From assembly GCA_964410665.1 (NCBI GenBank), contig CAYPIE010000003.1, positions 1-64,000 on the forward strand: 64,000 nt of DNA, in the 5' to 3' direction. A model generated the notes under the pieces. That model ran no database searches. It saw nothing but the letters and a program-made list of their open reading frames with translations, and was not told the DNA's origin. The position numbers and the translations under genes were made by a program. Below are positions 53,213 to 63,308 of this stretch, piece by piece; position 1 is the stretch's first letter, and the number at the start of each line of letters is the position of its first letter. Source of the stretch: CAYPIE01 sp964410665 (GTDB lineage: Bacteria; Planctomycetota; Planctomycetia; Gemmatales; Gemmataceae).

Positions 53213-54145
53213 TCAACCCGGTATGCGGGAAGGTTGAGGTCCGGAAACCTCACCACTGCCAAGCTGCTGGTGGAGTCGATTCCAATCCTGTCGCCAGGCT
53301 TCCAACGCGGCCTGTTGTGTCTGGAGTCGTGCTTGTTCTTGTGGAAAAATGGCCACAAACGCCGGGCGAAGATCACCGAGGTGGGTCTGCCACACCGGCT
53401 TCTCGATGCGTTCCTGCAGCATACGCCAGCGTTCCATCGCCTCACGGGTATCATTCAAATCGCCCAGGCGTTCTTGTAATCCTTCTACCAACGGGTAGAC
53501 CGAGTCACGTACGTTGGTGGAGTAACAACGAATAAAAATTTCAAGGGTGTAGCGAAGTTTCTTTGCCTCAATTCGCAGGCGATGCTGTTGTTCGAGCGTG
53601 TCTGCGTCATGGAGTGCGATCGCAAACCGGTCCATCCGACGGCGATATTGCTCTTGGGCGAGATCCGCAAAGCTCTCCTTCCCACGTCGCATCGACTCAA
53701 ACAGCGTTTTCACCCAACCCTCCCAGTTCGCCTGAACTCTCGAGAATTCCGGGAGGAAGCGGGCAACCAGATCGTGACGTTCTTGCAGCGTCATCATCTG
53801 GGCCATTCGATACAGTTGATGACTTGTCTCGTCCTCGGGCATCTGGGAAATCCGCATCAAGAACACATCCGCTTGGCGGATTCCCCCGGCAAAACGCCGT
53901 AAATCGCGGAGTTGATTGCGAAAAGTCTCAGAGCGTTTGAGTAAGCTGGCGAAACTACGCAACGCCGCCTCCGTACGCCGAATGGCCACCCGGAGTTGAT
54001 GGATTGCCTTGGGATCCTCGCCGTGGCACGATCGAGTCTTGCCAAGCCAGTGCTTCACTTGGTCCAGACGTTGGGAGAGAATGCTGCGCGCCACCTTGCG
54101 CGGTGATTGGTCGGGTGAAATGTCTTCCATCCACTTTGTCGTCAT
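53213..54145 (-). CDS. CHAD domain protein
   Basis: A 310-residue helical protein with the CHAD signature IHQLRVAIRRTEAALRSFAS and a second block with LRIEAKKLRYTLEIFIR, rich in His, Lys and Arg. CHAD domains bind inorganic polyphosphate. AAGGAG stands before the ATG at 54145. It is the last gene of a run with two membrane GTPases, 24 nt upstream, which suggests a shared role. Confidence 0.88.
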   Translation of the reverse strand: MTTKWMEDISPDQSPRKVARSILSQRLDQVKHWLGKTRSCHGEDPKAIHQLRVAIRRTEAALRSFASLLKRSETFRNQLRDLRRFAGGIRQADVFLMRISQMPEDETSHQLYRMAQMMTLQERHDLVARFLPEFSRVQANWEGWVKTLFESMRRGKESFADLAQEQYRRRMDRFAIALHDADTLEQQHRLRIEAKKLRYTLEIFIRCYSTNVRDSVYPLVEGLQERLGDLNDTREAMERWRMLQERIEKPVWQTHLGDLRPAFVAIFPQEQARLQTQQAALEAWRQDWNRLHQQLGSGEVSGPQPSRIPG

Positions 54146-54169
54146 GGCCGTCTCCTTCCAGGCAGGAGG

Positions 54170-56041
54170 CTAGCGGTTCGCATACAGCCCGGCAATGTTC
54201 GCCTGTTGTTCTCGAGCCGCGAGCCAGCTGCGTACCTCTTCCACCTTGTTGACCAGTTCACGGTGCACCTGCCGCTCTTCGTGCATCGCCAATGCCACAT
54301 CCCCTGGGATGGCCGCATAGACCGCACGGAATTCCCGTTTTAAGCCTTCTGTGAGTTCATGATGAAACTCCGCGCGAATCGCTGCCCAACGCAGTGGTAG
54401 AAAGATCACAATCAGAATGTGGAAGATAATCAATACCACCAAGGTCAGTAAAAATGGCAACAAGACATCAAAGAGTTGCCATGAATACCCTTCAAGCACA
54501 GTATATCGCCACAGTAACAATACTAATGCTCCTAGCAAGACCAGACCGGGGACCACGTTGGCTAGGAACACCAAGCTCTGTTCCAGCAGCATCCGTCCCC
54601 CAGTTGGCCGTAGGAACTGCGTTTCGATTGTTTGCAACGCGTCCATGAGGGCTCGATCGTAGCGCTCATGCCAATCAAGCTTGCCGGCATCGCGGGTATA
54701 CGGGGTGATCAGCGCTAAGGGAAAGCCGGCCTCATCGGCATCGACCAGTAGGCGGTTGATCAGGGCTTCGCTGCGACGATCGAGCGAACGCTCCCCTGCA
54801 ACCCGGGAACATTCCCGCAGAAAACTACTCAGGTTCCAAGTTCCCGATGTGGCTTCCGAACTCGTCCTCTCCCTAGCCATCCCCAATGGCACTCGATTGC
54901 GTAGACTGCTTCCAGCATAGCGGAGCTTGTTCATCAACTTCAAATACCCTGCCATCAGATTCTGAAAACGCTGTTGGGTCTCCAAGCTAAAATGGTGTTC
55001 GACCTCTTGTTGATACGGCTCCAGGGTACTAATCAACACATCACTATCTACTGCGGCTTCGTCATCGACTAGTGCTTCCCATCGATGTTGCACTTCTTTG
55101 GCGACCGCATCCAAGTCCGGTGGACAGACCCCGTCGAGACCTTGACGCAGCTGCAACAGCAACTGGCCCACGCCTCGGGCTTTGACCGCCTCGATCTCCA
55201 GCCGGCTCAAGCCTAGTTCCAACCAGTCGCGAAGCTCACGAAACTGCTCCCCTGCCGGGAGTCCGGGAGGTCCCACGTCGCGGCTCGTCTCGGACTGCGA
55301 CTCCGTCTGGAAATCGAGCCATGCTTGGGCGACGGTACGAAACAGCAATGGTTCGGCAAAGCCCTCGGCCTGGAGATCACGCAGCAGATCCGCATCCGGT
55401 TGTACTCCCGCTGCTGCCGTTTGACTGCAACGATCCCACTTGTTGAGTACAAAGGCAAAAGCACGGCGTTGGCGATGTTGCTTAAACAACTCCCAACCCA
55501 AACGATCATGATATTTCTCTTGCGAGCCCACATACAGCACGATGTCGGCCAACGGCAACAGCGCGGCCAGCTTGTCGCGATTCGCCAGATCGTTGCTATC
55601 CAGATCGGGCGTATCAACGATGATCTTCTGGGTGAGATGGGCACGGTCATGTTGGACCAAGCGGCAATGACGGAGCATCGGATCGAAGCTGTCCGGACGC
55701 AACGATTGATGGTAGTAGACCACCGGATCGCGGGTGGTCGGTCGGGTAAACGAGGCCTGGGCAATGGACGAACCCGCCAACGCGTTCAGCAATGTTGATT
55801 TCCCAACACCGGTCCCACCCATCAACATAATTAATAGAGTGGGCTTATCTTGACTTAACGCTTCGGCCTGACGGGTGAGATCACCCAGGATGCCCTCGAG
55901 GTTGGCGCGGGCAACCATTGAAAGAGGAAAGGCATGGGTCCGTTCCAGCCAGCGTTCAAGTGACCGCTCCAAGTCGCTCAACAATGGCGACAACGTTCGT
56001 AACAAAGGTTCAGCGGGAACTGATGGCAACGATCCGGACAT
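54170..56041 (-). CDS. Membrane-anchored P-loop GTPase, second of pair
   Basis: A 623-residue GTPase of the dynamin/YfjP-like superfamily. G1 is GGTGVGKS (75-82), G3 DTPD (143-146), G4 NKWD (200-203). Residues ~230-480 are helical. Two membrane helices lie near 492-548 (ANVVPGLVLLGALVLLLWRY; LPFLLTLVVLIIFHILIVIF), followed by a ~70-residue charged helical tail. The arrangement is like bacterial dynamin-related proteins that act on membranes. The start is 40 nt after the upstream GTPase stop. Confidence 0.82.
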   Translation of the reverse strand: MSGSLPSVPAEPLLRTLSPLLSDLERSLERWLERTHAFPLSMVARANLEGILGDLTRQAEALSQDKPTLLIMLMGGTGVGKSTLLNALAGSSIAQASFTRPTTRDPVVYYHQSLRPDSFDPMLRHCRLVQHDRAHLTQKIIVDTPDLDSNDLANRDKLAALLPLADIVLYVGSQEKYHDRLGWELFKQHRQRRAFAFVLNKWDRCSQTAAAGVQPDADLLRDLQAEGFAEPLLFRTVAQAWLDFQTESQSETSRDVGPPGLPAGEQFRELRDWLELGLSRLEIEAVKARGVGQLLLQLRQGLDGVCPPDLDAVAKEVQHRWEALVDDEAAVDSDVLISTLEPYQQEVEHHFSLETQQRFQNLMAGYLKLMNKLRYAGSSLRNRVPLGMARERTSSEATSGTWNLSSFLRECSRVAGERSLDRRSEALINRLLVDADEAGFPLALITPYTRDAGKLDWHERYDRALMDALQTIETQFLRPTGGRMLLEQSLVFLANVVPGLVLLGALVLLLWRYTVLEGYSWQLFDVLLPFLLTLVVLIIFHILIVIFLPLRWAAIRAEFHHELTEGLKREFRAVYAAIPGDVALAMHEERQVHRELVNKVEEVRSWLAAREQQANIAGLYANR

Positions 56042-56081
56042 GGATTAAGCTTCCCGTTTCAGTCGGAGTTGACGCGGTCCC

Positions 56082-58109
56082 TCACGCAGTGGGTCGATCG
56101 ACATCCAGTAGGTCACCTGCCATTAGACCCAATTCGCGAATGAATTCAGGAATACGCCGCAATGCACGTTGCAAGCGTTCGTATGTGGAGCCGCCCGTAA
56201 CAGGCCATTGACAGAGCCATTCACGCATCGGTGTCGTGAGATATTGGCTAAGTGCGGTTTCCTGGCGAACACGGGCCTGCTCGCGTTTGCGATTGACATA
56301 CATCCAAGCAACCGACTCCACGGCCTGATGACTCAACGACACCAGCAATGGGATGACCAACAATAGCCAAGGCGAGAGTCCACAGATGACCAAGGCCAAA
56401 ACGACGGCACTCAGATCCAAGGCCAGCTTCCCGAAGCGTACCATCCACAGCCCGCTTGAGTTCTGCACGAGTCCGCGGGTAATAGCTAATCGTGTTCCTT
56501 CGATCTGTTCGGCAGCATGCAATTCATACCGCCGGAAGTCGTGTTGAAATCGCTCTCGAGCAAGCTCTCCAAGTCCGCCCGATTGAAAGCCTTGAGCAAT
56601 ATGCTTCCACAGAGAATGGGTGTGTGCACGCTGCAAGCTTTCGTTGCGTAACCCATCGAACCAAGCTGCCAGAGCTCCTTCTAGGACGGTCTTCTGCGGC
56701 AGGTGAACCGATTCTGGTCGAATCATGACCTGCCCGAGCAGACTACGGAGCAAGCGATACGGTGCCCGCAAAACGTACATGACCGCCGACCACAATCGCC
56801 CTGCATTGGGCAATTCTAGTAGTTCGATCAACTGATTAAATGCGTCATCGAACCGTTGATAGCGTTCCGCAAGCAAAAACTCATTTCGATAGCGTTGAGA
56901 GAATTCATTGGCTGCGGCCTCCACCAGACTCCGCCATTGATCCATGATTTGCAGCTCTTGCCGAGCCACCCAGAGCAACCCATCAGTCCCCTGTTGAAGA
57001 TAAGCCAAGCCATTCTGCACGGTGCGTCGTCGTGCACGGTCATTGGGATCGGTTAGGACCATGATTTGGTTTATCAAAGGCACTCGATACGTTGCCAACC
57101 CAGGATGTAACGGCTGCTCGAGGAGTTCTTTGGCGAGAAAAGGGAACGCCAAACAAGGGATCATGGGCGTTTGCCCATTGGGCCAGTGCGGGGCGCGGCC
57201 CAGAACTTCTGACTGAAAATGGGCAAGCATCGCACTGGCTTGGCTCGATTGCATTTTGGTGAGGCAAACGACAACTGGCTTGCCCGATCGGATGAGTAGA
57301 TACAGAAATTCCGTAGGAATTCGATCATTGTAGCGTTCATCCGAAGCCACATACACCAGGACATCGGCGAGCGCGGCAACTTCCAGAAGCCGCGTTACAT
57401 AGCTGGTGGCGGCGGTCGTCGTCATATCCGGACAATCCCAGATCACACAGTCCTGCAGCCACTCGGGCAACCCAGCGTCCGGTTTGGGCACGGTCTCGGC
57501 GTTCACCGTTACCGATCGTCCCGCATCGATGTTCGAAGAGGGCTCGGCCGACCTTGAATCGGCAGTCCCCTGCTCGGTCACATGAGCGTGGTCCCCATGG
57601 AGTCCACTCGTATCGGGAGTCTCCGCTTCGCCCGGAAGCTCCACTGAAGCTGTCTCGAGTGGGTGAGCGAATACATGGCGAATTTGATAGACATCTTCGT
57701 CCAGATCGGAGGGTTGTGCTTCACTGATTCGCTGCAAATCTCCCAGGAACCCTAGATGCGAGGACCACAACAAGGTGGACGAGTCGCGATGGCTCGATGT
57801 ATCCGGCACATAGGCGATCGGATGACGGGTGAAGCCCGCTTGGGGATTTGCTTCCGCAACGACTTGTCCACACAGCAAATTGACGATGGTACTTTTCCCA
57901 GTGCCTGCACCGCCGACCACGGCGAGATGAAGCGGACGTGGCGGCTGACGATCCAAGAATGGGCCGATGCTGTTGCGGACGAGGCCACTCGCATAGCGGA
58001 GCTCGATGGCCTGCCCCTTCAACGCGGGTTGGCTCGCCGCATGCTGCTCCAGGAAGGTAAGATCCTCGGCCAGCTGGCTGACGAGGCTGCGGTGATCAAA
58101 CGATTCCAT
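56082..58109 (-). CDS. Membrane-anchored P-loop GTPase, first of pair
   Basis: A 675-residue protein. G1 is GGAGTGKS (66-73) with the following helix TIVNLLCGQVVAEANP. A Ser/Thr/Glu/Pro-rich insert of ~80 residues (about 120-210) splits the G domain. G3 reads WDCPDMTTT and G4 CLTKMQ, so both differ from the textbook forms. Two membrane helices lie near 570-615 (LSAVVLALVICGLSPWLLLV). GAGGAC is 5 nt before the ATG at 58109. It starts 36 nt past thiO. The pair differ in length and motifs, so they are likely partners rather than a recent duplication. Confidence 0.8.
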   Translation of the reverse strand: MESFDHRSLVSQLAEDLTFLEQHAASQPALKGQAIELRYASGLVRNSIGPFLDRQPPRPLHLAVVGGAGTGKSTIVNLLCGQVVAEANPQAGFTRHPIAYVPDTSSHRDSSTLLWSSHLGFLGDLQRISEAQPSDLDEDVYQIRHVFAHPLETASVELPGEAETPDTSGLHGDHAHVTEQGTADSRSAEPSSNIDAGRSVTVNAETVPKPDAGLPEWLQDCVIWDCPDMTTTAATSYVTRLLEVAALADVLVYVASDERYNDRIPTEFLYLLIRSGKPVVVCLTKMQSSQASAMLAHFQSEVLGRAPHWPNGQTPMIPCLAFPFLAKELLEQPLHPGLATYRVPLINQIMVLTDPNDRARRRTVQNGLAYLQQGTDGLLWVARQELQIMDQWRSLVEAAANEFSQRYRNEFLLAERYQRFDDAFNQLIELLELPNAGRLWSAVMYVLRAPYRLLRSLLGQVMIRPESVHLPQKTVLEGALAAWFDGLRNESLQRAHTHSLWKHIAQGFQSGGLGELARERFQHDFRRYELHAAEQIEGTRLAITRGLVQNSSGLWMVRFGKLALDLSAVVLALVICGLSPWLLLVIPLLVSLSHQAVESVAWMYVNRKREQARVRQETALSQYLTTPMREWLCQWPVTGGSTYERLQRALRRIPEFIRELGLMAGDLLDVDRPTA

Positions 58110-58145
58110 CAATGTCCTCAGGTCAGCTCGTCGGCTTGGGATCAC

Positions 58146-59279
58146 TCAGGACCGGAAGGTTGCTCGATACTCGGCCATGGGCAAACGCTCTAGGCAAAAA
58201 TCATCGAGCGGAATTCGAGGTTGTCGTTCCTGTACCAGATCGCTCAGTGCGCGGCCAGTCGCGATCGATAGTTGGATGCCAGCCCGGTAATGGCCTCCCG
58301 CAATGAACAATCGCTCATGGCCGGGAATGCGGCCTAAATACGGTAGCCCATCTGCACTGCCCGGCCGTAAACCCGCCCAGGTCGTTTCGACTTCGGCTTG
58401 ACTCAGCAGCGGTACCCAGTGAAGGGCCAGTTGGAGCAATTGCATCACTCCATGAGCATTATTAAGCTTGATAAAGCCCGCTTCGGGTTCCTCGGTCGAG
58501 CCCACCAGCGTGCGACCATCCGCGCGAGGGACCAAATACTGCTTGCCCGTGACGAATACCCGATGGAGAAGTGGTTCTGGAGAGCGTAACAGAACAATCT
58601 GCCCCCGAACTGGATGGACCGGCAACCGCACGCCAAGCGGCTCCAAAAGCGCTGAGCTCCATGCTCCCGCGGCCAGTAAGACACACCCCGAAGAGTGAAC
58701 CGATCCATCGGATAGGCTCAGACGCACCGAGCCACGCTCCGAGGTGATCCGCATCACGGAGGTTCCGGACCGAAGTCCAACCCGCATCGTCGCGCAGATT
58801 GCGACGAGGGCGCGCATATGCCAGGGGTTCCGCACTTGCGCGAGATCCGGGAGATAATATGCCAACTCCACAGGAGCTCTCAGGTTCGGTTCAAGTGCGT
58901 GTAGTTCGGCTGGGGACAACTCCGAGTAGCGAATCTCCTCCGCCTGCCAAGCCGCGAATACCGCCGCTCGTTCTTGCGGCGACAATAGTTCAATCCCTCC
59001 ACAACGGCGATATCCATTATCGATTCCGGTGATCTCGCGAAGCATCGCGGAGAAACCGGCAAACTGGTTCGAGCTTTCCGCGCGCAACCGTTCATACGCC
59101 GAAGTCGTCTTTGCAGGATTCCCGGGAGGGATAATGCCAGCCCCAGCCCAAGAGGCCTCGCGGCCAAACTCCCCACGCTCGAATACCCGGACACGCACCC
59201 CCGACTTCGCCAGGAAATAGGCGGTCGTGAGCCCAATCACCCCACCTCCGACAATCACGACATCCGCATGCTGATTCAT
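58146..59279 (-). CDS. thiO: Glycine oxidase ThiO-type FAD oxidoreductase
   Basis: A 377-residue FAD enzyme of the DadA/ThiO group: Rossmann VVIVGGGVIGLTTAYFLAKSG, RVFERGEFGREASWAGAGII near 34-53, GYRRCGGIELLSP and the C-terminal AGLRPGSADGLPYLGRI ... GHYRAGIQLSIATG. ThiO oxidises glycine to iminoglycine for the thiazole of thiamine. No other thi gene or TPP riboswitch pattern is seen nearby. It heads the run with two GTPases and the CHAD protein. Confidence 0.9.
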   Translation of the reverse strand: MNQHADVVIVGGGVIGLTTAYFLAKSGVRVRVFERGEFGREASWAGAGIIPPGNPAKTTSAYERLRAESSNQFAGFSAMLREITGIDNGYRRCGGIELLSPQERAAVFAAWQAEEIRYSELSPAELHALEPNLRAPVELAYYLPDLAQVRNPWHMRALVAICATMRVGLRSGTSVMRITSERGSVRLSLSDGSVHSSGCVLLAAGAWSSALLEPLGVRLPVHPVRGQIVLLRSPEPLLHRVFVTGKQYLVPRADGRTLVGSTEEPEAGFIKLNNAHGVMQLLQLALHWVPLLSQAEVETTWAGLRPGSADGLPYLGRIPGHERLFIAGGHYRAGIQLSIATGRALSDLVQERQPRIPLDDFCLERLPMAEYRATFRS

Positions 59280-59379
59280 AAGGTTATCATAGGGGGAGCC
59301 CGATCGGCTTGACGATGGGGGTTTGCAGGGACGACCGACCCGGAGACGAATTCCGCTTCCCGGTGCTAGAAAGGCTGTC

Positions 59380-59385
59380 TATAAT
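59380..59385 (+). promoter_or_regulatory. Likely -10 box of the secG operon
   Basis: A perfect TATAAT 62 nt before the secG start. The best -35 at 16 bp is poor (TTCCCG). Confidence 0.45.
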
Positions 59386-59447
59386 GTCATTTACGATTGT
59401 CATCCACTAACCAAGACCTTCTCTGGATCCTAAGGGGGAAGTGGTAC

Positions 59448-59771
59448 GTGAGCATTCTGGCTGAGTTGGGCTTTTTCGCACACCTACTCAATACACTGAT
59501 TATTTTGCTAGGTATCCTGCTCATCAGTGTTGTCCTGATTCAGCGTGGCAAGGGTGGTGGACTTGCGGGTGCTTTCGGCGGGGTGGGCGGATCCAGCCCA
59601 TTTGGCTCGAAAGCCGGGGATGCGTTCACGCGTTTCACCATCATCCTGGCCCTGGTCTGGATCGGTGTGATCATCGGGCAAGTGTGGGTGCTGAACCCGA
59701 CCACATCTTCGACCGGAGTTCCCGAGTCGAGCTTATTCCCGACAACCAATGAAGCCACCGGTGACCAATAA
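59448..59771 (+). CDS. secG: Preprotein translocase subunit SecG
   Basis: A 107-residue membrane protein with two helices around [16 protein letters not shown] and [16 protein letters not shown], the SecG hallmark. SecG helps the SecYEG channel. The start is a GTG at 59448 behind a GGGGGAA; the frame is open upstream to 59397. It leads the secG-yicC-gmk-rpoZ run. Confidence 0.93.
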   Translation: MSILAELGFFAHLLNTLIILLGILLISVVLIQRGKGGGLAGAFGGVGGSSPFGSKAGDAFTRFTIILALVWIGVIIGQVWVLNPTTSSTGVPESSLFPTTNEATGDQ

Positions 59772-59793
59772 TCGGCCCGGAGGATGAGCGATC

Positions 59794-60687
59794 GTGTTGC
59801 TGAGCATGACCGGATTTGGCGAAGCCCGCCATCGATCTGACTCCCTCGAACTAGCCATCGAAATACGCACCCTCAACAACCGCTATCTTAAGATGAATGT
59901 GCGGGGGTCTGACCCATATCCGCACCTGGAGTCGGACCTGGAGAAAATCGTTCGCCAATACATCCGACGCGGGACGGTGCAGGTGCGGATTCGCTGCCAG
60001 CGCGAACAATCAGGGCAAGCGTATCGTTTGAATATCCCAGTCATTCAGAGTTACTTGCAGCAACTCCAAGACATCTGCCAGACTGCTGACCTTCAGACCC
60101 GCTTTCCCATGCTTGTCCCCCAAGTCTTACACTTACCAGGGGTCCTGCAGGAGGAAATCACCACGGACGCCTTGGCCGAAGATGAATGGGCACTGGTTGA
60201 ACATACGCTTCGCGAAGCCTTAACGCGGTTGCAGGCGATGCGCCGCGACGAAGGACAGGCGATGACGGAGGAACTCGAAAAACTCCGCTTGTCTGTGCAG
60301 CATGAAGTCGATCACATTTTCACCTACCTGCCCACCATGCTTGAAGGCTATCGACAGCGTTTGGCCGAACGAGTGCAGCAGATCCTCAGAGAGGTGAATA
60401 TTCAGCTACACCCCAATGATTTGGTGCGGGAGGTTGCACTTTTTGCCGAACGAACGGATATCAGCGAAGAGATCACACGGCTCCATAGTCATCTGGACCA
60501 ATTTGCCGCCATCATTCGCAATGATCACGAGGCGCCAGGCCGCAAACTCGAATTTGTGACCCAGGAGATGTTCCGCGAAACGAACACCATCGGTGCCAAA
60601 TCCGGAGACACGCAGATTTCGCGTCATGCGGTCAATATCAAAACAATCTTGGAAAAAATCAAGGAACTGATTCAGAACATCGAATAA
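59794..60687 (+). CDS. yicC: YicC family endoribonuclease
   Basis: A 297-residue protein beginning LLSMTGFGEARHRSDSLELA with the YicC core LNNRYLKMNVRGSDPY and the closing EAPGRKLEFVTQEMFRETNT plus NIKTILEKIKELIQNIE. YicC proteins cut RNA; some help turn over small RNAs. The start is a GTG at 59794, with GGAGG 10 nt upstream. It is just upstream of gmk, as in most bacteria. Confidence 0.93.
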   Translation: MLLSMTGFGEARHRSDSLELAIEIRTLNNRYLKMNVRGSDPYPHLESDLEKIVRQYIRRGTVQVRIRCQREQSGQAYRLNIPVIQSYLQQLQDICQTADLQTRFPMLVPQVLHLPGVLQEEITTDALAEDEWALVEHTLREALTRLQAMRRDEGQAMTEELEKLRLSVQHEVDHIFTYLPTMLEGYRQRLAERVQQILREVNIQLHPNDLVREVALFAERTDISEEITRLHSHLDQFAAIIRNDHEAPGRKLEFVTQEMFRETNTIGAKSGDTQISRHAVNIKTILEKIKELIQNIE

Positions 60688-60738
60688 CGCGAAAGCACGC
60701 AACGGCCCGTGCCATAGGTTGCAAGGCCGAAGTTGCTC

Positions 60739-61305
60739 ATGAAGCGAGGCCCCTTGATCATCCTGTCGGGACCGAGTGGTAGCGGCAAATCGACGCTGAT
60801 CGATTGTCTGCTCCAGGACTGCCCATGCCCACTCCGCTTGGCCATTTCGGCCACTACCCGGCCGCGACGCCTTGGCGAAGTCGATGGCGAGCACTACCTG
60901 TTTTGGAATGAAGGGCACTTCCGTCAGGCCATCGACGCCGGGGAATTTCTGGAATGGGCTCGTGTTCATGATCATTTTTATGGCACCCCCATCCGAGAAG
61001 TCGAGCCGTACCTCGCCAAGGGAACTGGGGTGATTCTGGATATCGATGTCCAAGGGGCCCAACAGGTCCGCACCAAATATCCCGAGCACCTCTCCGTGTT
61101 CCTCAGTGCTCCCGACTATGCCCAGCGACTCCGCGAACGCGGTACCGAGAACGAAGCAGGGATTCAACGTCGACTCCTCAGTGCCCAACGTGAACTGGCC
61201 CGAGCCCACGAATTCGAACAACAATTGGTCAATGATGACCTGGATCGAACCGTGCATGCCTTCCGGCGATTGATTGAACAATATATCCGCAAAGGAGCCG
61301 AGTGA
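60739..61305 (+). CDS. gmk: Guanylate kinase
   Basis: A 188-residue kinase with P-loop GPSGSGKST and the GMP-binding [21 protein letters not shown] and [15 protein letters not shown]. It phosphorylates GMP to GDP. It starts 51 nt after yicC; its TGA overlaps the rpoZ ATG by one nt. Confidence 0.95.
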   Translation: MKRGPLIILSGPSGSGKSTLIDCLLQDCPCPLRLAISATTRPRRLGEVDGEHYLFWNEGHFRQAIDAGEFLEWARVHDHFYGTPIREVEPYLAKGTGVILDIDVQGAQQVRTKYPEHLSVFLSAPDYAQRLRERGTENEAGIQRRLLSAQRELARAHEFEQQLVNDDLDRTVHAFRRLIEQYIRKGAE

Positions 61306-61595
61306 TGCTCGATGAACTGAAAGAAGAAGAGATTGTCAATCGAGTGGGTGGTCGGTTTAAATTGTCGACCTTGATTCAAAAGCGCATCGTTGCACTCAAT
61401 ACCGGTGCAAAACCGCTCGTGCAAACCCAGCATCAAGATAAAATGGCCATCGTCGTTCAGGAGATCCTTGAGGGCAAGATCTTCCTGGATACCGCAGGAA
61501 ACCTCCAAATTAGCAACCCCACAGCGAGTGCCTCGGTCCAGTTCCTTGGTGAAGCCGCCGATGAGCCAATTACCGTCGAACAACCTCCAGAGTGA
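61305..61595 (+). CDS. rpoZ: RNA polymerase omega subunit
   Basis: A 96-residue protein that fits omega in length, in position after gmk, and in having an N-terminal [20 protein letters not shown]. The C-terminal part is acidic and more variable. Omega stabilises the RNA polymerase beta' subunit. GGAG is 8 nt upstream. The hairpin at 61622-61649 ends this operon. Confidence 0.85.
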   Translation: MLDELKEEEIVNRVGGRFKLSTLIQKRIVALNTGAKPLVQTQHQDKMAIVVQEILEGKIFLDTAGNLQISNPTASASVQFLGEAADEPITVEQPPE

Positions 61596-61617
61596 GCCGA
61601 TCTTCCGGCGAGCCCGC

Positions 61618-63102
61618 TCAGCCCGCTTGCTGCGCTTCGCGCAAGCGGGTTTCCCAGGTATCAATCAACGCACCAATATCTTTGAAGCCAAAGTCAACAT
61701 TGGCCAATTCATGGCCAAGATCCAATGCTTGCTGTAATTCGCCCTGCTCGGCCATGCCGAGGGCAAGCTGATACATCACTTCCTTGCGTTGCGTCTCTTC
61801 CTGTGCCGACAGAAGGCTCAAAGCCTCCTCGAAATTCCGCTGTGCGAGCCGCCAATTGTTTCGTCTTTTGAAGCAAAAGCCGAGGAACATGCTCGCACGC
61901 CCTTGTAGGCGGTGGTCTTTGCGGGCTTGTTGAAAGGCAACGATGGCTTCATCGAGTAAATCCGCACGCATCAAGCGAATCCCGAGTTCGAGTTGGTGCT
62001 GTAATTCGACGGGCTCGCGCGCGGCTCGAATGCGATACATTTCGAGTTCACGGGCATTGATTTCCTTGAGCAGTTGATGGCGATATCGTTTGAGCTCATC
62101 CCGGGACATCTCTTCGTCGAGCTCGGCCTCGGCATCACGACGAATACGCTGCAGACGTTCCTCCACGTGCTTCAGATCACGTCGGAATGGTTCAATTTCG
62201 AGTTCCATCAGCTCCAGCTGCAACTGGAAGTGATGCCCAGTCGGCCCTTGCCCCTGTTGCAGCACCGCCCGGGCGCGATCGGCCATCCCGGCTCGGCGAT
62301 AGACCGACGCCAGTTGTAAGTACAGTTGGGCATCGGTGGGATTTGACTCGAGCTTGGTCAATAAAGGGGTCGCTTCGCGTGTGACCCGATCCACTGGAGT
62401 GGCTTGCTCGGCGGGCAACCCGGCAGCATGTGCTTCGCTAGCGTCGCGTGTGTCTGAGCCACTAAGCTCCGATGGCGTGAGAATTTGTTGATATCTACCA
62501 CGTTGGATTGTCTCGCTCGCCGCCAAGTCCTTCGCTTTGTGGGCTGCTTCCACATCGTCAGGAACCTTCTGGCGCACCAACTGCCACAGCTTGATCGCCG
62601 CCGCAAAATTGCCCCGTTTCTCCAACAGTCGTGCCAAAGCTCGATTTACAGTTACATCCTTCGGATTCTTCTCCCGCGCCTGTTCGAGCGAGAAAATCGC
62701 GAGATCGAGCTGGCCCACGGCCATAAAGGCCTCGGCCATATCCATTTGGGTGCCCGTGTCCCAGGGATTGCGTGTGAGAATTTGTTCACCATACTCCAAG
62801 ACGCGAAGATAATCCCGCGCCCGCTTGGCAACTTTTAGACGAGCGCGATATCGAGAGGTGGTCAGGAACGCAAGGCGTGAGCCTCGGAGATTGTGACGAA
62901 ACTTGGCCTTTTGCGTTCGCCGCAAGGTCTGCCGGTAGAGCAAATTGCCCGGGTCGATTTTACAGCAGGTCAACAACAGTTGGATGGCATAATCAAAATT
63001 GCCACTGGCTCGAGCCTGGCTGGCCCGTTCATAGCTCTCGGCCGCGATCCGGCGATGCTCAGAGCTGGGTGGACGAAGCGAGGACCGTTCCGTTTGCGAC
63101 AT
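61618..63102 (-). CDS. TPR-repeat protein
   Basis: A 494-residue soluble protein made of TPR-like helices throughout (YAIQLLLTCCKIDPGNLLYR; LDLAIFSLEQAREKNPKDVT; AARASMFLGFCFKRR-type turns), with a highly charged middle (~295-345, RRDAEAELDEEMSRDELKRY). The ATG at 63102 has AAGGA 8 nt upstream; the frame runs further up to 63261 with no support. No signal peptide. It is convergent with rpoZ, 22 bp apart. Function not recognised. Confidence 0.78.
   Translation of the reverse strand: MSQTERSSLRPPSSEHRRIAAESYERASQARASGNFDYAIQLLLTCCKIDPGNLLYRQTLRRTQKAKFRHNLRGSRLAFLTTSRYRARLKVAKRARDYLRVLEYGEQILTRNPWDTGTQMDMAEAFMAVGQLDLAIFSLEQAREKNPKDVTVNRALARLLEKRGNFAAAIKLWQLVRQKVPDDVEAAHKAKDLAASETIQRGRYQQILTPSELSGSDTRDASEAHAAGLPAEQATPVDRVTREATPLLTKLESNPTDAQLYLQLASVYRRAGMADRARAVLQQGQGPTGHHFQLQLELMELEIEPFRRDLKHVEERLQRIRRDAEAELDEEMSRDELKRYRHQLLKEINARELEMYRIRAAREPVELQHQLELGIRLMRADLLDEAIVAFQQARKDHRLQGRASMFLGFCFKRRNNWRLAQRNFEEALSLLSAQEETQRKEVMYQLALGMAEQGELQQALDLGHELANVDFGFKDIGALIDTWETRLREAQQAG
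61622..61649 (+). terminator. Terminator of the secG-rpoZ operon
   Basis: Arms CCCGCTTGC (61622-61630) and GCAAGCGGG (61641-61649) around a 10-nt loop, followed by TTTCCC. It lies inside the last codons of the convergent TPR gene. Confidence 0.6.
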
Positions 63103-63308
63103 GGCGGGATCCTTGGGGCTGCCGACACGAGATCCCCGGTGGGCATCCCGCCAAAGTCTGCGTCTTGGCGGTGGTACCCGGCGAGCATCCATGGGAGAGA
63201 GACCGGCCCTCGTGTCCCCGGGATTGTTATGATGATAGTCAGGCACTCTCTTTTGTAGCACACCGTTGCGGTGTGGGGAATGACACTCCCGAAGAAGCTC
63301 TGGTGACG

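Noticed and set aside
59280..59447. Possible TPP riboswitch ahead of thiO
   Set aside because: The conserved CUGAGA and ACCUGA parts are not there on the minus strand.
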